Shown here: positions 53,611-64,000 of the stretch, one piece after another
Layout: every line of letters begins with the position of its first letter
Numbering within the stretch: the stretch's first letter is position 1
Source of the DNA: an uncultured Cohaesibacter sp.
GTDB lineage: Bacteria; Pseudomonadota; Alphaproteobacteria; Rhizobiales; Cohaesibacteraceae
Direction of reading: 5' to 3'
Assembly (NCBI RefSeq): GCF_963667045.1
Contig: NZ_OY762934.1
Coordinates: 3,843,501-3,907,500 of the forward strand
DNA: 64,000 bases
The notes under the pieces: model-generated
Database searches by the model: none
The model's input: the letters and a program-made list of their open reading frames with translations, nothing else
What the model was told of the DNA's origin: nothing
Program-made: the position numbers and the translations under genes

Positions 53611-55893
53611 ATGCGGGGAAATCTGGCAGGTCCGCGCATTCTGCTGCGGCGCCTTCGCGAAACGATGGCAAAGCCGACAGATGCGCAGGAACGATTAAAC
53701 GAGATTGTGCGACTGATCGCGGCCAACATGGTGGCCGAGGTTTGTTCTGTCTATGTTCTTCGTTCCGATAACCTGCTAGAGCTTTATGCGACCGAGGGTC
53801 TCAATCCGATGGCCGTGCACGAGACCCGCCTCAGTGTCGGCGAGGGTCTTGTCGGTCACATCGCGTCTGAAGCGCGCATCCTCAATCTCTCAGAGCCGCA
53901 GGAGCACCCCGCCTTTGCCTACCGCCCGGAAACGGGTGAAGAAATCTATCACGCCTTTCTTGGCGTTCCGATCCTGCGTTCAGGCCGGACACTGGGCGTT
54001 CTGGTTGTTCAGAACAAGACCCAGCGGCTCTATTCGGACGAGGAAGTCGAGGCCTTGCAGACCACCGCGATGGTGCTGGCCGAACTGATTGCCTCGGGGG
54101 AGTTGAAGGGACTTTCAGGGCCCGGTGCCGATCTGGATCTCGTCCGGCCTTTGCGGCTTGAGGGGCTGTCCATGGCGGAAGGGCTTGGTCTTGGACGGGT
54201 CGTTCTGCACGAGCCGCGCATCGTGGTCACGAACCTCATTGCCGAGGATGCGCAGGCCGAGGAAAAGCGGCTGGAATCGGCGATCGAGCATTTGCGCCTG
54301 TCGGTCGATGACCTGTTGAACCGTGACGACATTTCCCATGTCGGTGAGCATCGCGACATTCTGGAAGCCTACCGGATGTTTGCCTATGACCGTGGCTGGG
54401 TGCGGCGGATGCAGGAAGCCATTCATACCGGTCTGACAGCCGAGGCTGCGGTTGAGCGCGTGCAGAGCGATACGCGCGCGCGCCTGATGCGCTCCACTGA
54501 CCCGTATCTGCGTGATCGGCTACATGATTTCGATGATCTGGCCAATCGGTTAATGCGCAAGCTCAGCGGCGACAAGCTGACGGACAAGAATGGCGAGAAG
54601 CCGACAGACGCGATCATCGTTGCCCGCAATATGGGGGCGGCAGAGCTGCTCGATTACGGTCGGGACCGTGTCCGCGGTCTGGTTCTGGAAGAAGGTGCTC
54701 CGACGAGCCATGTGGTCATCGTTGCCCGTGCGCTCGGGATTCCCACTGTCGGTCAGGTCGCAACGGCGGTCGCCTTGTGTGAAGATGGCGATCCGATCAT
54801 CGTTGACGGCGATACCGGCCATGTCCACATGCGCCCGCCTGCCGATGTGGAAGCCTCCTATGTTGATCAGGTCAAGTTCCGCGCCCATCGGCAGGAGCAG
54901 TATCGCAAGCTGCGCGACAAGCCAGCCATCACCCAGGACGGGGTGCCTGTCAACCTCTACATGAATGCCGGCCTTCTGGTGGACCTGCCGAACATGGTTG
55001 GTGCCGGAGCCAAGGGCATCGGCCTGTTTCGGACGGAACTGCAGTTCATGGTTGCGGCCAGCTTCCCACGCATGCGCGAACAGGAGAAGGTCTATCGTCA
55101 GGTGCTCGACAGCGCCGACGGGATGCCCGTGACCTTCCGCTCCCTTGATGTGGGCGGCGACAAGGTACTGGCTTTTCTGCGCATGGCGGCCGAAGAAAAC
55201 CCGGCGATGGGCTGGCGGGCCATCCGGCTCGGGCTTGATCGCCCTGGCCTGCTCCGGACCCAGATGCGGGCTCTGCTGCATGCCGCAGCGGGACGGACTC
55301 TCCGGCTGATGTTCCCGATGATCACCGATGTCTTCGAGTTCGATGAAGCCAAGGGGCTTTTCATGCGGGAGGTCGCCCATCTGGAGCGGCACAATTATCA
55401 GAAGCCGGAGAAGATCCAGCTTGGCGCGATGCTTGAAGTGCCGTCACTGCTGTTCCAGCTTGATGCGCTTCTGGATCGGGCGGATTTCATTTCCATCGGC
55501 ACCAATGATCTGCATCAGTTCATGATGGCCTGTGACAGGGGTAACACGCGGCTTTCCGGACGCTACAGCTCACTGTCGCCGTCCTTCCTGCGCGCTCTCA
55601 AGCATATCATCACCAAGGGTGAGGAAAAGGGCGTACCGGTTACCGTATGCGGCGAGCTGGCGGGGCGGGCAACCGGCGCGATGGCGCTGCTGGCGCTTGG
55701 CTATCGCCATCTTTCCATGGCGCCTTCCTCCGTCGGGCCTGTCAAGGCCATGCTGCTCGAGCTGCCGCTCGCCCAGCTTGAGGCGGAATTCACCGAAATG
55801 CTTGCAACAGCTGTTCATGCCGATGAGGTGAAACGCTTCCTGCAGGATTTCGCAGAACGTTACGATATCCACATTCCGGCGGGAAATCTCTAG
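53611..55893 (+). CDS. ptsP: Phosphoenolpyruvate-protein phosphotransferase PtsP (EI-Ntr)
   Basis: A 760-residue enzyme I of the nitrogen phosphotransferase system. A GAF domain occupies about 20-160, then the swivel domain with the phosphorylated His367 in [10 protein letters not shown], and the PEP-binding barrel with [11 protein letters not shown]. It passes phosphate from PEP to NPr and so to EIIA-Ntr, linking nitrogen status to metabolism. The N-terminus ([17 protein letters not shown]) is that of Hyphomicrobiales homologues. prfA follows after 100 bases. Confidence 0.94.
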   Translation: MRGNLAGPRILLRRLRETMAKPTDAQERLNEIVRLIAANMVAEVCSVYVLRSDNLLELYATEGLNPMAVHETRLSVGEGLVGHIASEARILNLSEPQEHPAFAYRPETGEEIYHAFLGVPILRSGRTLGVLVVQNKTQRLYSDEEVEALQTTAMVLAELIASGELKGLSGPGADLDLVRPLRLEGLSMAEGLGLGRVVLHEPRIVVTNLIAEDAQAEEKRLESAIEHLRLSVDDLLNRDDISHVGEHRDILEAYRMFAYDRGWVRRMQEAIHTGLTAEAAVERVQSDTRARLMRSTDPYLRDRLHDFDDLANRLMRKLSGDKLTDKNGEKPTDAIIVARNMGAAELLDYGRDRVRGLVLEEGAPTSHVVIVARALGIPTVGQVATAVALCEDGDPIIVDGDTGHVHMRPPADVEASYVDQVKFRAHRQEQYRKLRDKPAITQDGVPVNLYMNAGLLVDLPNMVGAGAKGIGLFRTELQFMVAASFPRMREQEKVYRQVLDSADGMPVTFRSLDVGGDKVLAFLRMAAEENPAMGWRAIRLGLDRPGLLRTQMRALLHAAAGRTLRLMFPMITDVFEFDEAKGLFMREVAHLERHNYQKPEKIQLGAMLEVPSLLFQLDALLDRADFISIGTNDLHQFMMACDRGNTRLSGRYSSLSPSFLRALKHIITKGEEKGVPVTVCGELAGRATGAMALLALGYRHLSMAPSSVGPVKAMLLELPLAQLEAEFTEMLATAVHADEVKRFLQDFAERYDIHIPAGNL

Positions 55894-55993
55894 CGACTCT
55901 CTGTGTGGATCGTCCGTACTGTCCCCGAGGGGCTGGGTGGATGATGGACAGTGGGCGCGTTTCTCATGGCCGATTGCAACAGGACTGAAGAAT

Positions 55994-57085
55994 ATGGTTG
56001 GAGTTTCCATTCCAAGGGGGCGCGTTGAAGCCCTGATCCAGCGGTTTGATGCCCTGTCCGCCGAGATGGCGGCGGGACCGGATCCCGATGCCTATGTGAA
56101 GCTCAGCCGGGATTATGCCGAGCTGGAGCCCGTCGCCATGAAGTCTCGCGAATACCTGGCCGCCCTCAAGGAGCTTCAGGATCTTGAAGATATTCTTGAA
56201 GACCCGGACATGGATTCAGAAATGCGCGAGTTGGCGCAGATGGATTTCAAGCCAACGGAGGAAAAGATCGAGGATCTGGCAGCCGAGCTGCAGATTCTGC
56301 TGTTACCCAAGGACGCAGCCGATAACAAGAGTGCTATTCTGGAAGTGCGCGCCGGTACAGGTGGTGACGAAGCAGCCCTGTTTGCAGGTGATCTGTTCCG
56401 CATGTATCAGCGCTATGCCGAGGTGAATGGCTGGAAGGTTTCGGTCATGTCGGTCAGCGAAGGCGAAGTTGGCGGCTACAAGGAAATCATTGCCAGCGTC
56501 TCCGGGGTTGGGGTGTTTGCCAAGATGAAATATGAATCCGGCGTGCACCGGGTGCAGCGTGTACCGGAAACCGAATCCGGTGGCCGCATTCACACCTCGG
56601 CTGCGACCGTGGCCGTGTTGCCAGAAGCGGAAGAGGTGGACATCGACATCCGTCCCGATGATATCCGCATTGATACGATGCGCGCGTCGGGTGCCGGCGG
56701 ACAGCATGTCAACACCACCGACTCGGCCGTGCGCATCACCCATCTGCCCACCGGGATCGTCGTGACCTCGTCGGAGAAATCGCAGCATCAGAACCGGGCC
56801 AACGCCATGAAGGTTTTGCAGGCACGCCTTTATGAGGCCGAGCGGGAGCGGGCCGACAGTGAGCGGTCTGAAGCGCGTCGGGGGCAGGTAGGATCGGGCG
56901 ACCGTTCGGAGCGAATCCGCACCTACAACTTCCCGCAGGGGCGCGTGACAGACCACCGCATCAACCTGACGCTTTACAAGCTGGACAAGGTTCTGGCCGG
57001 AGAAGCGCTCGGAGAGCTGATCGATGCGTTGATCGCTGAACATCAGGCTCAGTTGCTGGCCGCTGCCGAAGAGGGTGCCGTCTAG
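55994..57085 (+). CDS. prfA: Peptide chain release factor 1
   Basis: A 363-residue RF1 that ends translation at UAA and UAG. The GGQ motif is at residues 235-237 ([11 protein letters not shown]), and the tripeptide region reads [13 protein letters not shown], so the PxT stop-codon-reading motif is PET where E. coli has PAT. ATG 55994 (MVGVSIPRG) matches the usual length. prmC, which methylates the GGQ glutamine, starts 45 bases later. Confidence 0.95.
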   Translation: MVGVSIPRGRVEALIQRFDALSAEMAAGPDPDAYVKLSRDYAELEPVAMKSREYLAALKELQDLEDILEDPDMDSEMRELAQMDFKPTEEKIEDLAAELQILLLPKDAADNKSAILEVRAGTGGDEAALFAGDLFRMYQRYAEVNGWKVSVMSVSEGEVGGYKEIIASVSGVGVFAKMKYESGVHRVQRVPETESGGRIHTSAATVAVLPEAEEVDIDIRPDDIRIDTMRASGAGGQHVNTTDSAVRITHLPTGIVVTSSEKSQHQNRANAMKVLQARLYEAERERADSERSEARRGQVGSGDRSERIRTYNFPQGRVTDHRINLTLYKLDKVLAGEALGELIDALIAEHQAQLLAAAEEGAV

Positions 57086-57130
57086 CCGCACGCGCTAGAT
57101 GGGGTCTTTGCTGCAGCCCGGAGGGTGCTG

Positions 57131-57997
57131 ATGCGTCTTGATCAGAAGATTGCCGAAATGGCGAGGCGTCTTGCCGATGTAGGCATCGAGACGGCGCGGC
57201 TGGATGCCCGTTTGCTGGCATCACATGCGCTGTCGCTTTCGGAGACGGACATCATCTTGCAATTCGACAGGCCACTTGCTGCCGATGAGATGGCTCTGCT
57301 TGATGCCTTCATCGCCCGCCGTGCCGAGCGTGAGCCGATTGCCCATATTCTGGGGTATCGGGAGTTCTGGGGGCTCGATTTCAAGGTTACCAAAGACACG
57401 CTGGTGCCGCGCCCGGACAGCGAGACGCTGGTGGCCGGTGTGCTTGAACGCATCGCCGACAAGAAGGCTCCGCTGATGCTGGTCGATATCGGAACGGGAA
57501 CCGGCTGCCTGCTGCTTTCCCTGCTGTCCGAATTGCCCAATGCGCGAGGGGTCGGGTCGGACATCTCGCCTGCGGCTCTGGCTGTCGCGCGGCAGAATGC
57601 GCAGAGGCTGGGGCTTTCCGGGCGGGCGGCCTTTGTCGAGGCCAGCTATGCGGATGCCTTTGCCGGTGGCATGGATATTCTGATTTCCAATCCACCCTAT
57701 CTGGCGGAAGCGGAAATGGTGGATATCGAGCGGGATGTGGCGGACTATGATCCGCTCGGCGCCCTGGTCTCCGGGGTGACGGGGCTTGAAGCCTATGAGG
57801 CCATTTTTGCAGCCATTGCCAGCTGGCAACGGAAGCCTTCCCTGATGGCATTCGAGTTCGGATATCGTCAGGCGGCGGCAATCAAATCCCTGGCCCAGGC
57901 CCATAGACTCGCTGGAGAAATTGGTACCCATTGCCACATTTTACAGGATCTTGGCGGTCAAAATCGCATATTGTTGCTTGAAACCTGCGCAATCTGA
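57131..57997 (+). CDS. prmC: Release factor glutamine methyltransferase PrmC
   Basis: A 288-residue methyltransferase for Gln in the GGQ motif of release factors. The SAM motif VDIGTGTGCLLL (118-129) and catalytic NPPY (187-190) are present. GGAGG lies six bases before ATG 57131; a GTG at 57125 is possible but less likely. It follows prfA directly, as in most bacteria. Confidence 0.94.
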   Translation: MRLDQKIAEMARRLADVGIETARLDARLLASHALSLSETDIILQFDRPLAADEMALLDAFIARRAEREPIAHILGYREFWGLDFKVTKDTLVPRPDSETLVAGVLERIADKKAPLMLVDIGTGTGCLLLSLLSELPNARGVGSDISPAALAVARQNAQRLGLSGRAAFVEASYADAFAGGMDILISNPPYLAEAEMVDIERDVADYDPLGALVSGVTGLEAYEAIFAAIASWQRKPSLMAFEFGYRQAAAIKSLAQAHRLAGEIGTHCHILQDLGGQNRILLLETCAI

Positions 57998-58375
57998 GCC
58001 TTTTTGCCAAACTTCTGTTGAAAGCGGCTGTTGCCCTTGGACAAAAAAACTCTATGGGCTTGAATTTGCGCTGTAAGTCGATAAGTTGATTTCACCAAGA
58101 GCAAAATCCGGCTGATTTGCTTTGCAAAGTACAGCTGGCGACGGGGTCCGGATCAGACGTGTCTGAAGCTTGTGGTTCCCGGTAGCGGATTTCAGATTTT
58201 ATTCAGTCAAAGAAGCCATTCGATCGTTGAATCGATAAAGCTCGTGACTTTTCAAACAGGTTGACAACCCGGTGTCGTGGTCTGAGGGATCAGGTCAAGT
58301 CATGCGTCTGTTGGGCGCTTGCAATCAGTTTGCCTTGCTGAACCTTTTGGTCGGCCTATTTACGAGAGAAAAACA
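57998..58375. other. Intergenic region before the DUF4167 gene
   Basis: About 380 bases without a gene. I see no strong hairpin or repeat; it probably contains the DUF4167 promoter and leader. Confidence 0.4.
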
Positions 58376-58987
58376 ATGCGACAGAGCCAGAAAAGCAGCC
58401 GGACACGCAGTCGCGGGCGCAAGCCTTCCAATCCGCTGTCCAGATCCTATGACAGCAATGGACCGGATGTAAAAATTCGTGGCACAGCCAGTCATATCGC
58501 CGAGAAATATCAATCTCTCGCCCGGGATGCCCAGGCGTCCGGTGACATGGTGATGGCTGAAAACTACTACCAGCACGCCGAGCATTATCTGCGCATCATC
58601 GCGGCGGCTCAGCCTGCAACCCGCGAAGAGATGCGCCCGGTCAATGGCGCCGGCGAGCAGCCCGTTATCGAGCGGCCTTCACGCAAGTCTTCCATGCCAG
58701 AGATCACCGGTGACGAGTCGCAGCCAGACATCGGCGGCTTTGAAGATACTGCCGTCGAGATGGAAGTGGCCGTTTTCGATCAGCCGCAGGATGATGATGG
58801 CGATGATAGCGATCAGCCGGATATCCCGGTTGTGGCGGAAAGTGACAAGGAAGATGATGGCAAGGCTGCTCCTCGCCGTCGCCGTCGCACGACCTATCGT
58901 TCTCGCAAGAAGCCGGCTGGCGCCGACAAGGATGGGGAAGGCGCTTCTGCTGCAGCTGATCCTCAGCCGGTTATCGCTGAAGACTGA
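58376..58987 (+). CDS. DUF4167 family protein
   Basis: A 203-residue protein. The N-terminal 90 residues are the DUF4167 domain (basic start RQSQKSSRTRSRGRKPSNP, then GTASHIAEKYQSLARDAQ and AENYYQHAEHYLRI). The rest is acidic and low-complexity, ending in a basic RRRRRTTYRSRKK stretch. It occurs almost only in alphaproteobacteria, next to prmC and clpB. An RNA- or nucleic-acid-binding role has been suspected from composition; no function is shown here. Confidence 0.85.
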   Translation: MRQSQKSSRTRSRGRKPSNPLSRSYDSNGPDVKIRGTASHIAEKYQSLARDAQASGDMVMAENYYQHAEHYLRIIAAAQPATREEMRPVNGAGEQPVIERPSRKSSMPEITGDESQPDIGGFEDTAVEMEVAVFDQPQDDDGDDSDQPDIPVVAESDKEDDGKAAPRRRRRTTYRSRKKPAGADKDGEGASAAADPQPVIAED

Positions 58988-59014
58988 GCGCCGGCTCACT
59001 GATTTGCAGACTTT

Positions 59015-59042
59015 AAACCCGCCTCTTCCGGCGGGTTTTTCT
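59015..59042 (+). terminator. Terminator after the DUF4167 gene
   Basis: AAACCCGCC pairs with GGCGGGTTT around a six-base loop and continues into T residues. It ends the prmC/DUF4167 side; the MOSC gene is convergent. Confidence 0.8.
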
Positions 59043-59067
59043 TTGTCCGGCCTTGGGGCCGTCGCTC

Positions 59068-59826
59068 TCAGAGCACTGTCAGGGTCGCACCGGTTTGCAG
59101 TGGGCCGCTTTGCTGAGGCATCAGGTGAATGCCGCAGTCGCAATGATCATAATGGGTCATCAGCAGCTTGGGAATATTCTGGTCCCGGACGCCGGTCGCC
59201 GGATTGGCGTTGGTTGCCGCGCAGCGCTGGGTGCGCTTACGGACGGTGAAACGGAGGCCGCCAATGGTGATGTCCTTGCCGACCCACTCATGTTCTTGCC
59301 ACGGCTTTGCACCTTCAATATAGAAATTGCCACGGAAGCGCAGGGGATCGAGATCGGCATCCGCCTTTTCGCTGATATCCCGGACCGAAGCCAGATTGAT
59401 CAGGGTGACATCCTGGGTTTTGGAATCGGTGAAGGAGAAACCATCGGCATGCAACAGGCGCGGTATGCCGCGCAGGGGCTTGTTGCAGTAGGTGGCCAGA
59501 TAATCGAGCACGCTCTGCATTGATGCCGGTTCGAACAGATTGCCGCTGGCAACCTGCTCGCCGTCTTTCGATATTGTCAGGCTGCCGGTTTCCGGTTCGA
59601 ATGCTGTCTTCAGGGCTGCCAGCTCCGGCTGCTTCATCAGCATCAGAAAGTGAACCTTGGAGAGGTGGTCCGGGCTGTTCCGGTCAAAGCCGCTGTCGCC
59701 ATTCTCAATGGCAAAGGCCCTGTCCCATGGCAGCGGCTTTCCTTCCAGAACCTCAACGGTGCTCAGTTTCTGGGGTGTAAATCCCTTGATCGGATAGCGA
59801 TAGATTGCGTTTAGCAAGATGGTCAT
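59068..59826 (-). CDS. MOSC domain protein
   Basis: A 252-residue protein with the MOSC N-terminal beta-barrel (YRYPIKGFTPQKL, about 10-22) and the MOSC domain from about 120 (CNKPLRG, PLRFRGNFYIEG, RTQRCAATNANPATGVRD) with the conserved Cys that probably holds the molybdenum-cofactor sulfur. Such proteins are often molybdenum-dependent detoxifiers (YiiM/mARC-like). ATG 59826 starts MTILLNAIYR. Function inferred only. Confidence 0.82.
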   Translation of the reverse strand: MTILLNAIYRYPIKGFTPQKLSTVEVLEGKPLPWDRAFAIENGDSGFDRNSPDHLSKVHFLMLMKQPELAALKTAFEPETGSLTISKDGEQVASGNLFEPASMQSVLDYLATYCNKPLRGIPRLLHADGFSFTDSKTQDVTLINLASVRDISEKADADLDPLRFRGNFYIEGAKPWQEHEWVGKDITIGGLRFTVRKRTQRCAATNANPATGVRDQNIPKLLMTHYDHCDCGIHLMPQQSGPLQTGATLTVL

Positions 59827-60102
59827 CGGGTCTGCTTTCGTTCGGGAAAAGCCGCAACCCCGGGGCAAGACTGGCAGGGTAGGCTGAATCGGAAATTATT
59901 TGATACTTGCCTCTTTTGTTGCGCAAATGCAACACCATATTGAGGGGGACACCTCTCTGGCTCATGCAGCAGGGAGGAGGACTGACGCGTCGACTTGCTC
60001 GCTGGAAGAGGTCAGGAGCTTGTGCGATAGTCAAATTCAATCGTGGCGTCTCGATCATGCCAATGGATGGATGATCAGGATTGCGCACAAAGGAGAGTGA
60101 CA

Positions 60103-62688
60103 ATGAATTTGGAACGCTACACAGAGCGTGCGCGCGGCTTCATGCAGTCAGCGCAGACATATGCCATCGGGCAGGGGCATCAGGCCTTTCTGCCGGAGCA
60201 TATCCTCAAGGTTCTGATGGATGACAAGGAAGGCATGGCTTCCGGGCTTATTGATCGGTCTGGTGGACAATCGGCGCAGGTGCGCCTGCTGCTGGAAGAT
60301 CGGCTGAAGGCGCTGCCTGCGGTTTCCGGTTCCGGCGCAGGGCAGCTCTATCTGTCGCCTGATATGGCCAAGCTGTTTGAAAAAGCCGAAGAGATCGCCA
60401 AGAAGGCTGGTGATTCCTACGTGACTGTCGAGCGCCTGCTTCTGGCCATCAGCATGTTGACGGATAGCGAGGCTGGCAAAATCCTCAGCAAGGCCGGAGT
60501 ATCGCCGCAGAATCTCAATCGTGCCATCGAGGAAATCCGCAAGGGCCGGACGGCCGATTCCGCTTCGGCTGAAGACGGCTATGATGCCCTCAAGAAATAT
60601 GCCCGCGATCTGACACAGGATGCGCGTGACGGCAAGCTCGATCCGGTGATCGGACGTGATGATGAAATCCGGCGGACCATTCAGGTGCTGTCGCGCCGGA
60701 CCAAGAACAACCCGGTGCTGATCGGTGAGCCGGGTGTCGGCAAGACCGCCATTGCGGAAGGGCTGGCGCTCCGGATCATCAATGGCGACGTGCCCGAATC
60801 GCTCAAGGACAAGCGTCTGTTGGCCCTTGATATGGGCGCGCTGATCGCAGGTGCCAAGTATCGCGGCGAGTTCGAGGAACGTCTGAAGGCGGTGCTGAAT
60901 GAAGTTGAGGCTGCCAGTGGTGAACTGATCCTGTTCATCGACGAGATGCATACGCTCGTCGGAGCAGGCAAGTCTGATGGTGCCATGGATGCTTCCAACC
61001 TGCTCAAACCGGCCTTGGCGCGTGGTGAATTGCATTGCGTTGGTGCAACCACGCTGGACGAATATCGCAAGTATGTCGAAAAGGACGCGGCTCTTGCCCG
61101 CCGGTTCCAGCCGGTACTGGTCAATGAGCCGACCGTGGCCGATACGATTTCAATCCTGCGCGGGCTGAAAGAGAAATACGAGCTGCATCACGGGGTCCGG
61201 ATCAGCGACAATGCGCTGGTGTCTGCGGCAACTCTGTCGGATCGCTATATCACCGACCGGTTCTTGCCGGACAAGGCGATCGACCTGATGGACGAGGCCG
61301 CCTCGCGGTTGCGCATACAGGTCGACTCCAAGCCCGAAGAGCTGGACGAGCTGGACCGGCGAATCATCCAGTTGAAGATCGAGCGGGAAGCCCTCAAGAA
61401 GGAAGAGGACGTGGCCTCCCGTGACCGGTTGGAAAAACTGGAGGATGAGCTGGTTGATCTCGAAGAGGAATCGGCAGTCCTGACCCAGCGTTGGCAGGCA
61501 GAGAAAGACAAGCTTTCCGATGCCACCAAGATCAAGGAACAGCTGGACGAGGCTCGGGTTCATCTGGCTCAGGCTCAGCGGCGCGGCGATCTGGCCAAGG
61601 CCGGTGAGCTGGCCTATGGCGAAATTCCGCGTCTGGAGGGACTGCTGGCTCAGATCGAAGACCGCACCCAGCAGGCCAATGCCATGGTCGAACGGTCTGT
61701 CCAGCCCGATCACATTGCCCATGTGATTTCGCGCTGGACCGGGATCCCGGTCGACAAGATGCTCGAAGGCGAGCGGGACAAGCTGTTGCGCATGGAGGCA
61801 GAGCTTGGCCAGCGGGTTATCGGGCAGGCTGATGCGGTTGCAGCGGTTTCCAAGGCCGTGCGGCGCGCAAGGGCCGGTTTGCAGGATCCGAACCGGCCGA
61901 TTGGTTCGTTCATGTTCCTCGGGCCGACCGGTGTGGGCAAGACCGAGCTCACGAAGACGCTGGCCGACTTCCTGTTCGATGACGAGCACGCGATGGTGCG
62001 GCTCGACATGTCCGAGTTCATGGAAAAGCACTCGGTCGCGCGTCTCATCGGTGCGCCTCCGGGCTATGTGGGCTACGAAGAGGGTGGCGTACTGACCGAA
62101 GCGGTTCGGCGGCGTCCTTATCAGGTGATCCTGTTCGACGAAATCGAAAAGGCGCATCCGGATGTCTTCAACGTGCTGTTGCAGGTGCTTGACGATGGCC
62201 GGTTGACCGATGGCCAGGGGCGGACGGTTGATTTCCGCAACACCCTGATCATCATGACCTCGAACCTTGGGGCTGAATTCCTGCTTGGCAAGGAGGAAAC
62301 CGACCTCAAGGAAGCCGATAAGGAGCGGGTGCTGGAGGTGGTGCGGTCTGCCTTCCGTCCCGAGTTTCTAAACCGGATTGACGAGATCATCATCTTCCAT
62401 CGCCTGATGCGCGAGCATATGGCTTCCATCGTGGCCATTCAGATGAGGCATCTGGCCAAGCTGCTGGCCGATCGCAAGATCGAACTGGTACTGGATGATG
62501 AGGCGACCGAATGGCTGGCCAACAAGGGCTATGATCCAGCCTATGGTGCACGCCCGCTCAAACGGGTAATCCAGCGCTATATTCAGGATCCGCTGGCCGA
62601 AGAGCTGCTTTCGGGTGGCATTCTGGATGGGTCCCGTGTGCATGTGCTGGTCAAGGATGATGCTCTGACCTTCGGTGTCGAGGAATAA
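60103..62688 (+). CDS. clpB: ATP-dependent disaggregase ClpB
   Basis: An 861-residue Hsp100 chaperone: Clp_N domain, AAA+ domain 1 with GEPGVGKTA, the ClpB-specific coiled-coil middle domain (about 400-525, rich in Glu/Lys/Leu), AAA+ domain 2 with [10 protein letters not shown], and the C-terminal D2-small domain. It reactivates aggregated proteins with DnaK. ATG 60103 ([13 protein letters not shown]) with GGAGA upstream is the normal start. I did not find a clear heat-shock promoter. Confidence 0.96.
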   Translation: MNLERYTERARGFMQSAQTYAIGQGHQAFLPEHILKVLMDDKEGMASGLIDRSGGQSAQVRLLLEDRLKALPAVSGSGAGQLYLSPDMAKLFEKAEEIAKKAGDSYVTVERLLLAISMLTDSEAGKILSKAGVSPQNLNRAIEEIRKGRTADSASAEDGYDALKKYARDLTQDARDGKLDPVIGRDDEIRRTIQVLSRRTKNNPVLIGEPGVGKTAIAEGLALRIINGDVPESLKDKRLLALDMGALIAGAKYRGEFEERLKAVLNEVEAASGELILFIDEMHTLVGAGKSDGAMDASNLLKPALARGELHCVGATTLDEYRKYVEKDAALARRFQPVLVNEPTVADTISILRGLKEKYELHHGVRISDNALVSAATLSDRYITDRFLPDKAIDLMDEAASRLRIQVDSKPEELDELDRRIIQLKIEREALKKEEDVASRDRLEKLEDELVDLEEESAVLTQRWQAEKDKLSDATKIKEQLDEARVHLAQAQRRGDLAKAGELAYGEIPRLEGLLAQIEDRTQQANAMVERSVQPDHIAHVISRWTGIPVDKMLEGERDKLLRMEAELGQRVIGQADAVAAVSKAVRRARAGLQDPNRPIGSFMFLGPTGVGKTELTKTLADFLFDDEHAMVRLDMSEFMEKHSVARLIGAPPGYVGYEEGGVLTEAVRRRPYQVILFDEIEKAHPDVFNVLLQVLDDGRLTDGQGRTVDFRNTLIIMTSNLGAEFLLGKEETDLKEADKERVLEVVRSAFRPEFLNRIDEIIIFHRLMREHMASIVAIQMRHLAKLLADRKIELVLDDEATEWLANKGYDPAYGARPLKRVIQRYIQDPLAEELLSGGILDGSRVHVLVKDDALTFGVEE

Positions 62689-62736
62689 CAGCCCAAGGCA
62701 ATGGCGAGGATGCGTTTCGCCACGGTCTTCCCATCA

Positions 62737-62776
62737 AACAGAAAGCCCCGGCAGATGTCTGCCGGGGCTTTCTGTT
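62737..62776. terminator. Bidirectional terminator after clpB
   Basis: A 19-base stem beginning AACAGAAAGCCCCGGCAGA pairs with its exact complement across a two-base centre. It separates clpB from the convergent peptidase gene and carries T/A flanks for both directions. Confidence 0.85.
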
Positions 62777-62797
62777 GTCCGCTTTTAACGGGCGTTG

Positions 62798-63991
62798 CTA
62801 TTCGGAATCGTTCTGGGCGACCTTGATCTCGCTGGATTTGCCCAGCAGATCATTGATGCGTTCCTGCTCCTGGGTGAAGCTGGCCAGCATGTCGCCACTG
62901 AGGGTGCGACCGCGCGGCAGACGGATACGCATCGGGTCTACATGGCGACCGTTGACGGTCACCTCATAGTGAAGATGCGGCCCGGTCGACAGGCCGGTGG
63001 AGCCGACATAGCCGATGATCTGGCCCTGATGGACGTAATCGCCAACATCTAGCCCCGCTTCGAAGCGGCTCATATGGCCATAGCCGGTGGCATAACCATT
63101 GGTGTGCTGGATTTCGATAAAGTTGCCGTAGCCGCTGGCCCACTTGTGCGTGATGATGCGGCCGTTGCCGGCAGCCAGAATCGGGGTGCCACGTGGTGCA
63201 GACCAGTCGACGCCCTTGTGCAGGCGCATGATCTTCAGGATCGGATGGCGGCGCCATCCGAATGGCGAGCGGAATTTGGCACCCGGCACCGGCTTGCGCA
63301 TCAGGAACTTCTTGGCGCTGCGGCCGCTCTCGTCATAATAGTCGACGATGCCGTCATCCTGAGTACGATAGCGGTAGTAGCGTTTGGTGACCCCGTTCAA
63401 CTGGATCTCGACGAACATGATCTCGGCCTTGTCACCATTTTCCGGGACGGAGTGGAAGAGCTGCAGCGAATCGCCTGGCTTCACCATCGCGTTGAAATCG
63501 ACGTCGAAGGACAGGATCTTGATCATCTCATCGATCATTTCCGGTTCGATGCCGTTGTTGAGTGCGGTCTGGTAGACCGAGTCATAAACTGTCAGGCGCG
63601 GGCCGGTCCGCAGTGTGGTGAGGGTATCAGGCGCCGCTGATAGAGACAGATCGCTTTCCACCGGTTCGTCGGCTACCTGGAACGTGCCCTGATCCGAACG
63701 GGCGACCGTGATCTGATGCTCTTCACCGAGATAGAGACTGATGCGCAGAGGGGAACGCTCGCGAAGGCCGTCATTGACGAGTTCATAAACGATACGCATG
63801 CGCTGGTTGTTCGACAGGTCATCAATGCCGGCCTTGTCGGCGATCAGTTCGGACAGTTCCGCAGCTTCTTCTTCCGTTGCCTCGTTCTCAAGCAACAGGT
63901 TGCGAACGGTGTCGCCCTGAACGGCAACGATGATCTTCTCTTCGGTTTCCGTGCCCTGATTGGTGCCTTCGGTCTTGGAGAAGGAGCTCAT
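62798..63991 (-). CDS. M23 family metallopeptidase (LytM-type endopeptidase), possibly partial
   Basis: 397 residues are visible. The C-terminal LytM/M23 domain (about 245-345) has the zinc ligands His and Asp in HKGVDWSAPRGTP and the HLHYEV motif. The front part (about 15-235) holds OapA/LysM-like segments typical of peptidoglycan endopeptidases such as MepM. The first in-window ATG is at 63991 and the frame stays open to the window edge, so the protein may continue. It should cut cross-links in peptidoglycan in the periplasm. Confidence 0.82.
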   Translation of the reverse strand: MSSFSKTEGTNQGTETEEKIIVAVQGDTVRNLLLENEATEEEAAELSELIADKAGIDDLSNNQRMRIVYELVNDGLRERSPLRISLYLGEEHQITVARSDQGTFQVADEPVESDLSLSAAPDTLTTLRTGPRLTVYDSVYQTALNNGIEPEMIDEMIKILSFDVDFNAMVKPGDSLQLFHSVPENGDKAEIMFVEIQLNGVTKRYYRYRTQDDGIVDYYDESGRSAKKFLMRKPVPGAKFRSPFGWRRHPILKIMRLHKGVDWSAPRGTPILAAGNGRIITHKWASGYGNFIEIQHTNGYATGYGHMSRFEAGLDVGDYVHQGQIIGYVGSTGLSTGPHLHYEVTVNGRHVDPMRIRLPRGRTLSGDMLASFTQEQERINDLLGKSSEIKVAQNDSE

Positions 63992-64000
63992 GTTCTCGGG

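Noticed and set aside
59900..59945. Possible heat-shock promoter upstream of clpB (CTTG ... CCATATT)
   Set aside because: The spacing between the two elements is far longer than an RpoH promoter allows.

Overview
The window looks like a chromosomal segment of an alphaproteobacterium of the order Hyphomicrobiales (Rhizobiales). The main evidence is the block ubiG / lysC-ptsP-prfA-prmC-DUF4167-clpB together with secA, a parvulin, argJ, mutT, comF, grxC, a nitrilase-like hydrolase and DUF1178. This order and these proteins (GAF-type PtsP, DUF4167) are typical of that group. A marine relative such as Cohaesibacter is a guess from general resemblance only.

Layout. 1-6010: catabolic genes, namely the end of a sugar ABC permease, a biotin-sulfoxide-reductase-type molybdoenzyme with a zinc alcohol dehydrogenase (minus strand), and a divergent two-subunit transketolase. 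6071-9966: a dmsABC operon for an anaerobic S-oxide/N-oxide reductase. 10.0-18.7 kb: a mobile-element region. It holds a hipBA toxin-antitoxin pair, an IS3-type orfA broken by a complete IS5-type element, an IS481-type element, a fragment of a tyrosine recombinase, and a second IS3-type element whose orfB is interrupted by a complete group II intron. 18.9-25.95 kb: a LysR regulator divergent from a TRAP transporter operon with an M20 amidohydrolase, an MmgE/PrpD protein and a DUF3237 protein. 26.07-29.04 kb: two IS1182-type elements side by side, with the tetranucleotide GGCC at both outer ends and between them. 29.2-35.4 kb: a small hydrolase, an IS6 remnant and three divergent regulator/oxidoreductase pairs. 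35.59-35.76 kb: a short terminal-repeat element resembling a MITE of one of the IS1182-type elements, just before tRNA-Arg(CCG).

From about 36.3 kb to the end the window is core genome. It carries a split Aer-like aerotaxis pair, secA, a periplasmic parvulin, argJ, mutT, an orphan Flp pilin, a methyltransferase, comF, grxC, a nitrilase-family gene, DUF1178, a dCache chemoreceptor, ubiG, lysC, ptsP, prfA, prmC, DUF4167, a MOSC protein, clpB and an M23 peptidase.

How they work together. The left end suggests uptake and oxidation of a sugar or polyol followed by two-carbon transfer, and respiratory reduction of S- or N-oxides. The TRAP operon is a self-contained uptake and degradation unit for an amidated or acylated organic acid whose identity cannot be read from sequence. 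The region between about 10 and 36 kb has the features of an accessory island ending at the 3' side of a tRNA gene. The best candidates for undescribed biology are the ADH/molybdoenzyme/divergent-transketolase module, the DmsA variant without a Tat signal or recognisable serine ligand block, the TRAP-M20-MmgE-DUF3237 operon, and the group II intron that interrupts, and on splicing would rejoin, a transposase gene.
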